Source of the DNA: Actinomycetota bacterium
GTDB lineage: Bacteria > Actinomycetota > Acidimicrobiia > Acidimicrobiales > CADCSY01
Direction: 5' to 3'
Assembly (NCBI GenBank): GCA_016178435.1
Contig: JACOTK010000238.1
Span: forward strand, 1 to 6,376
Length of the DNA: 6,376 nt
Both the position numbers and the translations under genes were made by a program. The notes beneath the pieces are model-generated. The model was not told where the DNA came from and searched no databases. It saw only the letters and a list, made by a program, of their open reading frames with translations. This document shows, in pieces, positions 1 through 6,268 of this stretch; positions within the stretch are counted from its first letter, which is position 1; each line of letters starts with the position of its first letter.

Positions 1-2795
1 GCCTCGGCGCCACCGACGAGACCGGGAAGGGTGTCCGGCCTCGCATCACGCAACGCACCTGCTGCCCAGAGGGCCGATCGACGATCGAGATCGGAGCAGC
101 CGGCGAAGGCACCCGCCATGGCCAGCGCCTCGAGGGCATCGACTGGGGCTCCGGTGCGACGGGCGAAGTCCTCCATGTCGACGAAAGGTCCCTGATCGCG
201 CTCTCGTTCGATGCGGTCGAGCAGCGCCGAGCCAAGGTTGCGCACGTAGCGCAGCCCGATGCGCACGGCGAACGGCGTCGGCTCCGCGTGCCAACCATTG
301 CCGGGGTGTCCCTGCGCTCCATCCGATCGCTCCACGAGCGTGCAGTCGCGGGCCGAGCGATTGACATCGGGGGCGAACGTCTCCACTCCATGGCGGGCGG
401 CGTCACCCACGATCGTGTTCGGTGAGTAGAAGCCCATGGGCTGGGCGTTCAGCAGGGCACAGGTGAACTCGGCCGGGTAGTGGTACTTCATCCACGCGCT
501 CGAATACACCAGGTAGGCGAAGGAGACCGAGTGGCTCTCAGGGAAGCCGAAGTCCGCGAAGGCCTCGAGCTTGTGGGCGATGGCCTCGGCGACCTCGCCG
601 GTGATGTCCCGCTCGGCCATCCCCGCCATGAGCCGGGTGCGCAAACGGGCCATCCGCTCATGTGAGCGTTTCGAGCCCATGGCCGAGCGCAGTTGATCGG
701 CCTCGGCAGCGGTGAAGCCGGCGACGTCGATCGCCATCTGCATGAGCTGTTCCTGGAACAGCGGCACGCCGAGCGTCCTCGCCAACGAGGACTCGAGCAG
801 GGGGTGCAGATAGGTCACGGGCTCCTCGCCGTTGCGCCGACGCAGGTAGGGATGCACCGAATCACCCTGGATGGGGCCCGGGCGGATCAGCGCGACCTCG
901 ACGACGAGGTCGTAGAAGCAGCGGGGCCGCAGTCGGGGCAACGTCGCCATCTGCGCTCGGCTCTCGACCTGGAACACCCCGATGGTGTCGGCGGCACAGA
1001 GCAGGTCATAGACCTGCTCCTCCTGAGGGATCGTCGCGAGGTCGATCACCGTTCCCCGGTGTTGCCCGATGAGATCGACGCCGAGATGCAGCATCGTCAA
1101 CATGCCCAACCCGAGAAGATCGAACTTCACCAGACCGGCAGCCGCGCAGTCGTCCTTGTCCCACTGGAGCACCGATCGGTTCTCCCTGCGTGCCCACTCC
1201 ACCGGGCAGAACTCCACGAGCGGACGGTCGGCGATCACCATGCCGGCGGCATGAATGCCGAGATGGCGGGGATGGCCCTCGACGGCACGAGCCAGGGCCA
1301 GGACGTTGGCCGGCAGATCGGTGGGCGCCGCCTCCAGGCCGTCGATGTCACCGAAACGACGGACGTCGACCTGCTTGGCCAGGTCGTCCGCTTCCTCGGA
1401 GCTGAACCCGCAGACCTTGGCCATCTCGCGCAGCGCCGAGCGAGGACGATAGGTGATCACGTTGGCAACCTGGGCAGCGCGCTCACGCCCGTAACGGTTG
1501 TAGACGTACTGGATGACCTCTTCTCGGCGATGGTGCTCGATGTCGAGATCGATGTCGGGTGGGCCGTCACGGGCCGGTGACATGAACCGCTCGAAGAGCA
1601 GTCCCAGACTGACGGCATCGGCGTTGGTGATGCCGATGGCATAGCAGACCGCGCTGTTCGCCGCGCTCCCCCGACCCTGACAGAAGATGTTCTCCCGGTT
1701 GCAGAACGCCACGATGTCGTGCACCAACAGGAAGTAGCCGGCAAAGCCCAACTGATCGATCAGACCGAGCTCGTGATCGATCTGATCGAGCGCGTCGTCA
1801 TGACGAGGGTGCGCCGGCGGGTAGCGCACCTCGGCACCCCTGCCGGCGAGGACTCGCAACCAGGTCATCTCCGTGTGGCCGGGCGGCACCGGATGGTCCG
1901 GAAGGTTCAGGCCCGCCAGACGCAACTCGAAGGCGGAGGCCGTCGCAAGCTCGACGCCGGCCTCGATCGACCCGGGATAACGAGCGAGACGACTGGCCTG
2001 CTCACCGGCCGATCGGAGATGGGCAAGGGGACTTGCCGGGAGCCATCCGTCGAGCGCTTCGAGACTCCGACGAGCACGAACAGCGGCGAGGGCCATGGCC
2101 AGTGGACGCTGCGCCGGGGTGGCGTAATGCACGTTGTTCGTGGCGACCACCCGCACGTGTGCCTCCATCGCAAGGGCGGCGAGGGCATCGTTGCGTGGGC
2201 GATCAAGCGGGTCACCGTGATCCCAGAGCTCCACGAACACCCGGTCACGGCCAAAGGCCTCCACCAGTTGAGCGAGTGCCCGTCGGGCCGCCCCCGGCCC
2301 CTCCTCCCGCAGTGCACGCGCCACCGCCCCCTTGCGACAGCCGGTCAGGACGTACCAACCGTTGTTGTGGGTGCTGGGTTGGGGGTGTCGATGCACCGCC
2401 GCCCTCGCTGCCTGGGCAAGGGCGGCGAGGGAGAAGCGTGCGAGACCCTTCCTGCCTGCGAGTTGGGCGTCGCTGATGGCCCGGGCGAGTCGGGCATAGC
2501 CAACCGGACCCTCCGCGAGCACGACGAGATGCGTGCCGGCCGGGTCAGCCTGTCCGGTGCGCTCGCGAGGTGAATCGAGGGTGAGCTCGGCGCCGAAGAC
2601 GGTCGGCAGCCCATGAGGACGGGCAGCCTCCGCAAGTCGCACCGCCCCGTAGAGCCCGTCGTGATCGGTGAGGGCCAGACCGGCGAGACCCAGGCGCACG
2701 GCCTCCTCGACGAGCGCGTCGGGATGACTCGCGCCGTCGAGGAACGAGAAGCTGGAGTGGCAGTGCAACTCCGCGTAGGCCAGGCCCTCGGCCAT
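1..2795 (-). CDS. dnaE2: Error-prone DNA polymerase DnaE2 (C-family), C-terminus cut by window edge
   Basis: DnaE2 is the SOS-induced C-family polymerase that performs translesion synthesis and damage-induced mutagenesis with ImuA' and ImuB; it is not the main replicase. Reading the minus strand gives 931 uninterrupted codons to the window edge. Seen: an N-terminal PHP domain with HCH (residues 11-13), TDHDG (43-47) and GAE (68-70); LTGCRKG (150-156); the palm with GRGSAANS (374-381), the catalytic motif PDIDLD (413-418) and a third aspartate in KFDLLG (557-562); and the fingers motifs IRPGPIQGDS and FQEQLMQMA (680-688). The family is usually about 1,050-1,100 residues, so roughly 120-170 C-terminal residues (OB-fold region) lie outside. 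The start is ATG at 2795; an in-frame GTG at 2804 is also possible, and a stop just upstream (2811-2813) rules out anything longer. No ribosome site is well spaced for either. It lies 52 nt after imuB with no visible terminator, so it is probably the last gene of the SOS operon. Identity is secure. Confidence 0.97.
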   Translation of the reverse strand, partial: MAEGLAYAELHCHSSFSFLDGASHPDALVEEAVRLGLAGLALTDHDGLYGAVRLAEAARPHGLPTVFGAELTLDSPRERTGQADPAGTHLVVLAEGPVGYARLARAISDAQLAGRKGLARFSLAALAQAARAAVHRHPQPSTHNNGWYVLTGCRKGAVARALREEGPGAARRALAQLVEAFGRDRVFVELWDHGDPLDRPRNDALAALAMEAHVRVVATNNVHYATPAQRPLAMALAAVRARRSLEALDGWLPASPLAHLRSAGEQASRLARYPGSIEAGVELATASAFELRLAGLNLPDHPVPPGHTEMTWLRVLAGRGAEVRYPPAHPRHDDALDQIDHELGLIDQLGFAGYFLLVHDIVAFCNRENIFCQGRGSAANSAVCYAIGITNADAVSLGLLFERFMSPARDGPPDIDLDIEHHRREEVIQYVYNRYGRERAAQVANVITYRPRSALREMAKVCGFSSEEADDLAKQVDVRRFGDIDGLEAAPTDLPANVLALARAVEGHPRHLGIHAAGMVIADRPLVEFCPVEWARRENRSVLQWDKDDCAAAGLVKFDLLGLGMLTMLHLGVDLIGQHRGTVIDLATIPQEEQVYDLLCAADTIGVFQVESRAQMATLPRLRPRCFYDLVVEVALIRPGPIQGDSVHPYLRRRNGEEPVTYLHPLLESSLARTLGVPLFQEQLMQMAIDVAGFTAAEADQLRSAMGSKRSHERMARLRTRLMAGMAERDITGEVAEAIAHKLEAFADFGFPESHSVSFAYLVYSSAWMKYHYPAEFTCALLNAQPMGFYSPNTIVGDAARHGVETFAPDVNRSARDCTLVERSDGAQGHPGNGWHAEPTPFAVRIGLRYVRNLGSALLDRIERERDQGPFVDMEDFARRTGAPVDALEALAMAGAFAGCSDLDRRSALWAAGALRDARPDTLPGLVGGAE

Positions 2796-2847
2796 CAGGA
2801 GCACGCGCCTTCAGCCACCTGCAGGACAGCCCTTCGGTATGCGTCCA

Positions 2848-4329
2848 TCAGTCATGGATGGCCTCGACGCCCGCACGGCCGTGCTCGATGGCCACCAGGC
2901 ACGCGATGCCATGGGTTTCGTCGCCCACGATCACCCGCCACCATGCCCGACGGCGGCGAGATGACGGTTGCCACCAGCGAAGGTCGTGCAGCCATGGCCC
3001 CTCCCATGCGGTGATCGATCCCCCGTCCCCGGGCAGGGCTCGACAACGCAGGTGTCCAGGCGCGCCTGTCGGCTCACCTCGAGCCGAGACGGCGATGGGC
3101 CGACCGCCCGCATCGAGCAAATCGGCAGGAAGTGGCGGGTCGAACACACGGGCGGGCGAGGGCGGCGGAATGCCGCCCGGCAGGCTCGGCGTCTCGCCAG
3201 GTCGAGGTGGACGTCGCACGCGTGGACCCGTGCCGTCATGTCCGCGCGGCTCACCCCAGGGAATCCATCGGGTTCGCTCGAGGGGCGTCCGTCCCGGCCC
3301 CACCTCACCGAGGAGCACGGAGGAGAAGCCCAGGAGACCCTGCAGTGATGCGGCGAGGCGCTCGACCCGCGCGAGATCCGCGTAGTCGACTCCCCAAAGG
3401 TCGCCTTGACGCCCCGAGAGGGGGGCAAGCTCCTCTGCTCGTAGGCGCACCACGGCAACGGGTCTTGTCGGCAGCTCATGGTCACCTGGCTCGAGTCGAC
3501 GACGGACCAGCTCCGCGAGCACGCGGGGCGTGAAGTCCTGTTCCCAACGCCATGATGCGCAGAGCGATGTGCCTTCATCGTCCTCCAAGGTCATGGACGC
3601 GCCCACGCAGGCCTGACCGCGGGCACGGAGGCGATCGAAGAGACGTTCGGCGAGACCCCTGGCTGCGAACACCATGGCCTCCGCCTGCTCGACGGCCGGC
3701 TCGAAGGCGAGCTCCTCGACGAGCTCCGCCGTGGGAACCGAGAGCTCCATCGGAGCCACGTCGAAGCCCTGACACAGGCGCTGCAGACGCCGGCCCTCGG
3801 GCCCGAAGCGCGTCGCAAGTGACCGGCAGTCGAGTGCGCCAACCGCGCCGAGGGTGTGCAACCCCAGGCGCTCGAGCAAACCGACCATCTCCGTGTCGGC
3901 GTGGGCCAGACGGACGAGCGTGTGCAGCGGCCAACCGGCGAGGAAGGCGGCCGACCCACCCTCGTCGATCACCACGGGATGCGGTGAGGCGCTGATCGCC
4001 GCAAGACGTGCGCCAAGAACGCCGTCGGCGATACCGACCCGGGCGTCGAGAACCTCGGCGGAGGTGACCACCTCGATGAGCGTCACGGCCAGGGCCACAT
4101 CGCCGCCGAAGTAACGGGAAGGCCCGCGCGTGGGAAAGAACAACAGGCCCGGCCGCTCGACAGCGAGGCGAGGGGTGATGTTCTCGACCGCACGGACCAC
4201 CCGTTCGAAACCGGTCGCATCGTCCTCGGGCCAGGAGGGACAGACGAGACAACAGGTCCGAACCGCCGAGTCCGCCGAGTCATCGGTGCGTCCGGTGCGT
4301 CCGGTGCGCTCGGTGCGCTCAGCCGACAT
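2848..4329 (-). CDS. imuB: ImuB, inactive Y-family polymerase-like mutasome hub, with shortened N-terminal region
   Basis: ImuB is a Y-family polymerase homologue without the catalytic acids. It joins DnaE2 and ImuA' to the beta sliding clamp. The ORF gives 493 residues from the ATG. Seen: an N-terminal RTCCLVCPSWP (24-34) resembling the WCPDWP start of the family; FPTRGPSRYFGGD (65-77), which stands where active polymerases have the SIDEA-type acidic motif; a helix-hairpin-helix-like stretch LLERLGLHTLGAVGAL (151-166); and QGDLWG (308-313; DNA 3391-3408), which fits the clamp-binding motif. The C-terminal segment, rich in tryptophan and arginine (WEGPWLHDLRWW), is typical of the family. Compared with remembered homologues, about 50-60 residues are missing between CPSWP and FERVV, and residues 4-21 are encoded by 9-bp repeats. 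The ATG at 4329 was chosen because it overlaps the imuA' stop by 11 nt, implying translational coupling; a TTG 102 nt upstream would only add unrelated residues. No good ribosome site is visible. Confidence 0.93.
   Translation of the reverse strand: MSAERTERTGRTGRTDDSADSAVRTCCLVCPSWPEDDATGFERVVRAVENITPRLAVERPGLLFFPTRGPSRYFGGDVALAVTLIEVVTSAEVLDARVGIADGVLGARLAAISASPHPVVIDEGGSAAFLAGWPLHTLVRLAHADTEMVGLLERLGLHTLGAVGALDCRSLATRFGPEGRRLQRLCQGFDVAPMELSVPTAELVEELAFEPAVEQAEAMVFAARGLAERLFDRLRARGQACVGASMTLEDDEGTSLCASWRWEQDFTPRVLAELVRRRLEPGDHELPTRPVAVVRLRAEELAPLSGRQGDLWGVDYADLARVERLAASLQGLLGFSSVLLGEVGPGRTPLERTRWIPWGEPRGHDGTGPRVRRPPRPGETPSLPGGIPPPSPARVFDPPLPADLLDAGGRPIAVSARGEPTGAPGHLRCRALPGDGGSITAWEGPWLHDLRWWQPSSRRRRAWWRVIVGDETHGIACLVAIEHGRAGVEAIHD
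4264..4319. repeat. In-frame 9-bp tandem repeats at the imuB start
   Basis: On the plus strand there are two exact copies of CGCCGAGTC (4264-4281), a 2-nt spacer, then four copies of a 9-mer: CGGTGCGTC twice (4284-4301) and CGGTGCGCT twice (4302-4319). The period is a multiple of three, so in imuB the arrays encode repeated ERT/GRT and DSA units just after the initiator Met, and copy-number change would keep the frame. The last unit touches the imuA' stop codon. This looks like a minisatellite made by replication slippage. The encoded segment is probably a disordered N-terminal tail. Confidence 0.9.
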
Positions 4330-4984
4330 GTTGATCGACAAGGGGTATCGAACGGGGAGCCCCCGGTCTCCCGTGTCCCTCGACAACCAGATGGACGAGG
4401 CGATCACCCAGGGGCGCACCCGGGTCACCAACCTGACCCCGCCAGGTCGAACGTTCCACCTTGATGCGCAGGCCGGATTCTCCCGGCCATGCGCCGGCGA
4501 CGACCAGGATCGTGCCGCGTCGTCGGGCTCGTGCCACCAGACGCCGGGCGGTGCTCAAGGTCAAACCCTGCGGGACTCGGCACACGACCAGAGCGACGGC
4601 ATCACCGAGTTGGGCGACCACCGTCGGCCAACGGGCAACCGGCACGTGGCGAACGACGAGAAAGCGCTCGAGAACGACACCGAGCTCGACCGCCGCCGGA
4701 GTGGCCGGCGTCTCATCGTCGTCGACCATCGCCGCCCACCCACCGAACGCCGTCGCCGCAGCGGCGAACTGAAGGGAAATGGACATTGCACCGGCGCCGA
4801 GCGGGCCGTCGAGTAGCACCACCGAACCCCGTCGGACACCGCCGCCGGGCAACACCGACCCGAGCGGGCCGGGCACCACGAGCATGCGATCGACACCCGG
4901 ACTCGTGGGTTGGATGGCCGTCGTCAGTGCCTCGATCGAGGCCGGAGTCGACAAGGCCATCGCAGCAAGCTGCGGCGGGGACAT
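4319..4984 (-). CDS. imuA': ImuA', RecA-fold mutasome accessory protein
   Basis: This is the first gene of the mutasome operon, 221 residues. ImuA' is a distant RecA/SulA-like protein required with ImuB for DnaE2-dependent mutagenesis; it binds ImuB. Seen: the family signature LPGGGVRRGSVVLLDG (45-60), a RecA-like core with the hydrophobic strands AVALVVCRVP (129-138) and TILVVAGAWPG (158-168), the helix TARRLVARARRRG (145-157), and the C-terminal segment GDRLVHLVVEGHGR. The P-loop position reads GPLGAGAMS (60-68): the Walker A lysine and Thr/Ser are absent, so ATP binding by the usual mode is unlikely. The ATG at 4984 is the most upstream possible start, because an in-frame stop lies at 4994-4996; the next in-frame ATG is at 4960. 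A GAGGA sits only 1 nt before the ATG, too close for a normal ribosome site. A LexA box is 12 nt upstream. The stop overlaps the imuB start. Confidence 0.92.
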   Translation of the reverse strand: MSPPQLAAMALSTPASIEALTTAIQPTSPGVDRMLVVPGPLGSVLPGGGVRRGSVVLLDGPLGAGAMSISLQFAAAATAFGGWAAMVDDDETPATPAAVELGVVLERFLVVRHVPVARWPTVVAQLGDAVALVVCRVPQGLTLSTARRLVARARRRGTILVVAGAWPGESGLRIKVERSTWRGQVGDPGAPLGDRLVHLVVEGHGRPGAPRSIPLVDQHVG

Positions 4985-4996
4985 GTCCTCAGGCTA

Positions 4997-5012
4997 TCGA
5001 ACACCTGTTCGA
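4997..5012. promoter_or_regulatory. LexA-binding SOS box controlling imuA'-imuB-dnaE2
   Basis: The sequence is TCGAACACCTGTTCGA: perfect inverted arms TCGAAC/GTTCGA around ACCT, the mycobacterial/actinobacterial LexA operator form. It lies 12 nt upstream of the imuA' ATG. On the minus strand a TTGTGA (5020-5015), 16 nt, then GATAGC (4998-4993) could be a promoter with the box filling its spacer. An alternative -10, TGAAAT (5017-5012), would place transcription start inside the box. Either way bound LexA should block transcription until RecA-driven cleavage. The box call is strong; the promoter elements are tentative. Confidence 0.95.
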
Positions 5013-5023
5013 TTTCACAAGCC

Positions 5024-5052
5024 TTGATCCAGGAACTTCACCCGGTCATGAT
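5024..5052 (+). promoter_or_regulatory. Candidate sigma-70-type promoter for the ERCC4-Lsr2 nuclease gene
   Basis: TTGATC (5024-5029) and CATGAT (5047-5052) are separated by 17 nt and each matches the consensus at four of six positions. Start would be near 5059, about 80 nt before the ATG. A second perfect -35-like TTGACA lies at 5088-5093 but has no good -10 after it. The SOS box ends 11 nt upstream of the first -35, so LexA could affect this promoter too. This is pattern matching only. Confidence 0.3.
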
Positions 5053-5058
5053 CGTGAC
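5045..5058. promoter_or_regulatory. 14-bp near-palindrome, possible operator
   Basis: GTCATGATCGTGAC is an inverted repeat with one mismatched pair out of seven. It covers the candidate -10 of the rightward promoter. It does not resemble the LexA box, so if it is functional it would bind a different regulator. A palindrome of this size can occur by chance. Confidence 0.3.
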
Positions 5059-5138
5059 AGAGCAACAAAGGAGCCCTCCCGAAGGTTTTGACATGAGGCA
5101 ATACGCGGTGAGGACGCCCACGACGAGGCTGAGCCAGA

Positions 5139-6113
5139 ATGGTGGCTGTGGATGATTTCGTCGTGGCGCTCAACCCGGACGACAACTCGACGCTGCCCTA
5201 TCTGGTGCGGCTGCCGCTGACCGACGCCGGCATCGTGCTCAAGGTCCGTGACACGTGGCCACGAACAGCGAAGGTCTTTTGCCACCCGTCGATCGACTGG
5301 CCCGACGAGCCCGAGGTGGTCGAGCGGGTCGCGGTACGGTCCTGTGTTCGCAGGGGAGCCGCGATCGATCTCGTCCTCGACCGGGGCAGGGAGAACCGCT
5401 CGCAGTTCGTGTTCACGCGAGCCCGGGGCCGCGAGGTCATCTTCTGGCAGAGCGCCCGGACGTCGCGCCAAGCCCGTCCGAACGTCACCCTGCCCACCAG
5501 GCGCGCGTCGGGCCAGGTGATCGAGATCCTGGTCGACAGCCATGAGCGCTACGCGTGGAATTTCACCGCTCAACAGGCCACGACGAGCCGCCGGGCGCTC
5601 CCTGCGGGCGACTATGCCGTCGAGCTCAACGACAAGATCGTCGCCTCGGTCGAGCGCAAGAGCCTGTCCGATCTCGTCTCGACGATGACAACCGGCAAGC
5701 TGCGTTATCTGCTCGCCGCACTGGCCGAGCTGCCCCGTGCGGCACTCGTCGTTGAGGACCGGTACTCGGCGATCTTCAAGCTCGATCACGCCCGGCCTGC
5801 GGTCGTCGCCGAGGGCCTCGCCGAAGCGCAGGTGCGCTTTCCGAACGTACCGGTCGTGTTCTGCGAGACGCGGTCACTGGCCCAGGAGTGGACCTATCGG
5901 TTCCTCGGCGCAGCCATTGCCCACGCACTCGACGACGTGGCGGCCCACCTCATCACCGAGTCCCTTCCCTCGGCTGGGCCGCTCGTCCCCCCGCCTGCGT
6001 CATCCGCCGATATCCGAGCCTGGGCCGTTGAGAACGGCCTCGAGATCTCACCGAGAGGACGGGTTCCGGCATCGCTCGCTGCAGCGTTCGCAGCCGCCCA
6101 CGGACAGGGGTAG
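5139..6113 (+). CDS. ERCC4-domain nuclease with C-terminal Lsr2-like DNA-binding domain
   Basis: This is a predicted structure-specific DNA nuclease of 324 residues. Residues 1-125 form an uncharacterised N-terminal domain with LPYLVRLPL and SCVRRGAAIDLVLDRGRENRSQ, a type I recall from other actinobacterial proteins of this architecture. Residues 127-265 are an ERCC4 (XPF/MUS81) nuclease core: the first acid in VDSHER (D133), GDY (157-159) and the catalytic ERK with its following acid in VERKSLSDL (171-179), followed by LVVEDRYS (203-210). All hallmark residues are intact, so it should be active. Residues 289-322 (DIRAWAVENGLEISPRGRVP onward) match the Lsr2 DNA-binding domain, with the RGR minor-groove motif at 306-308. 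The tandem helix-hairpin-helix of XPF and the Lsr2 dimerisation domain are both absent. The ATG at 5139 has GAGGCTGAG at 5125-5133 as a possible ribosome site; GTGs at 5142 and 5148 are alternatives. It is divergent from imuA' and shares its control region. No helicase domain is present. The exact substrate is unknown. Confidence 0.9.
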   Translation: MVAVDDFVVALNPDDNSTLPYLVRLPLTDAGIVLKVRDTWPRTAKVFCHPSIDWPDEPEVVERVAVRSCVRRGAAIDLVLDRGRENRSQFVFTRARGREVIFWQSARTSRQARPNVTLPTRRASGQVIEILVDSHERYAWNFTAQQATTSRRALPAGDYAVELNDKIVASVERKSLSDLVSTMTTGKLRYLLAALAELPRAALVVEDRYSAIFKLDHARPAVVAEGLAEAQVRFPNVPVVFCETRSLAQEWTYRFLGAAIAHALDDVAAHLITESLPSAGPLVPPPASSADIRAWAVENGLEISPRGRVPASLAAAFAAAHGQG

Positions 6114-6121
6114 CACCTGAC

Positions 6122-6191
6122 CCGGTTGTGCCCTATCCACACGAAACGCATGTCCCTTGCTTCGAAGAACGCTTCGTGATGCATGAACCGG
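6122..6191. other. Nested inverted repeats downstream of the nuclease gene, possible terminator-like structure
   Basis: Three stems nest inside each other: CCGGTT (6122-6127) with AACCGG (6186-6191), GCAT (6148-6151) with ATGC (6179-6182), and an apical hairpin CGAAG-AACG-CTTCG (6163-6176). It begins 8 nt after the nuclease stop. No T-run follows, so it is not a classical intrinsic terminator; it could be a structured 3' UTR or chance pairing. Confidence 0.35.
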
Positions 6192-6268
6192 ATACCGCCC
6201 ATCATGGGAGCCCGACCCAATCCCTCTCATGTCATTTCATTGTCATACCCTCCTGGAAGAATGGGGTC

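Noticed and set aside
693..1580. 295-codon plus-strand open frame opposite dnaE2
   Set aside because: It is antisense to clear DnaE2 catalytic motifs and its product resembles no protein; long antisense frames are expected in high-GC genes.
1719..2573. 284-codon plus-strand open frame opposite dnaE2
   Set aside because: It overlaps the PHP domain and start of the polymerase region of DnaE2 on the other strand, with no recognisable domain or ribosome site; a high-GC shadow.
3135..3151. TCGAACACACGGGCG as a second SOS box
   Set aside because: Only the left arm matches; the right arm is not GTTCGA, and it lies inside imuB.
4330..4431. Longer imuB beginning at TTG 4431
   Set aside because: The extra 34 residues are just the imuA' 3' end read in another frame and do not match the ImuB N-terminus; the ATG at 4329 gives the normal coupled overlap.
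4447..4458. TCGAACGTTCCA as a LexA site
   Set aside because: The arms abut without the 4-nt spacer and the second arm is imperfect; it is within imuA' coding sequence.
4130..4816. 228-codon plus-strand open frame across the imuA'/imuB junction
   Set aside because: It is antisense to two well-supported genes, with no recognisable domain.
5046..5789. 247-codon minus-strand open frame opposite the nuclease gene
   Set aside because: It overlaps the intact ERCC4 motifs antisense and would run through the divergent promoter region; no family recognised.
5894..6220. 108-codon minus-strand open frame at the 3' end of the nuclease gene
   Set aside because: More than two thirds is antisense to the conserved Lsr2-like region; no ribosome site or family match was seen.
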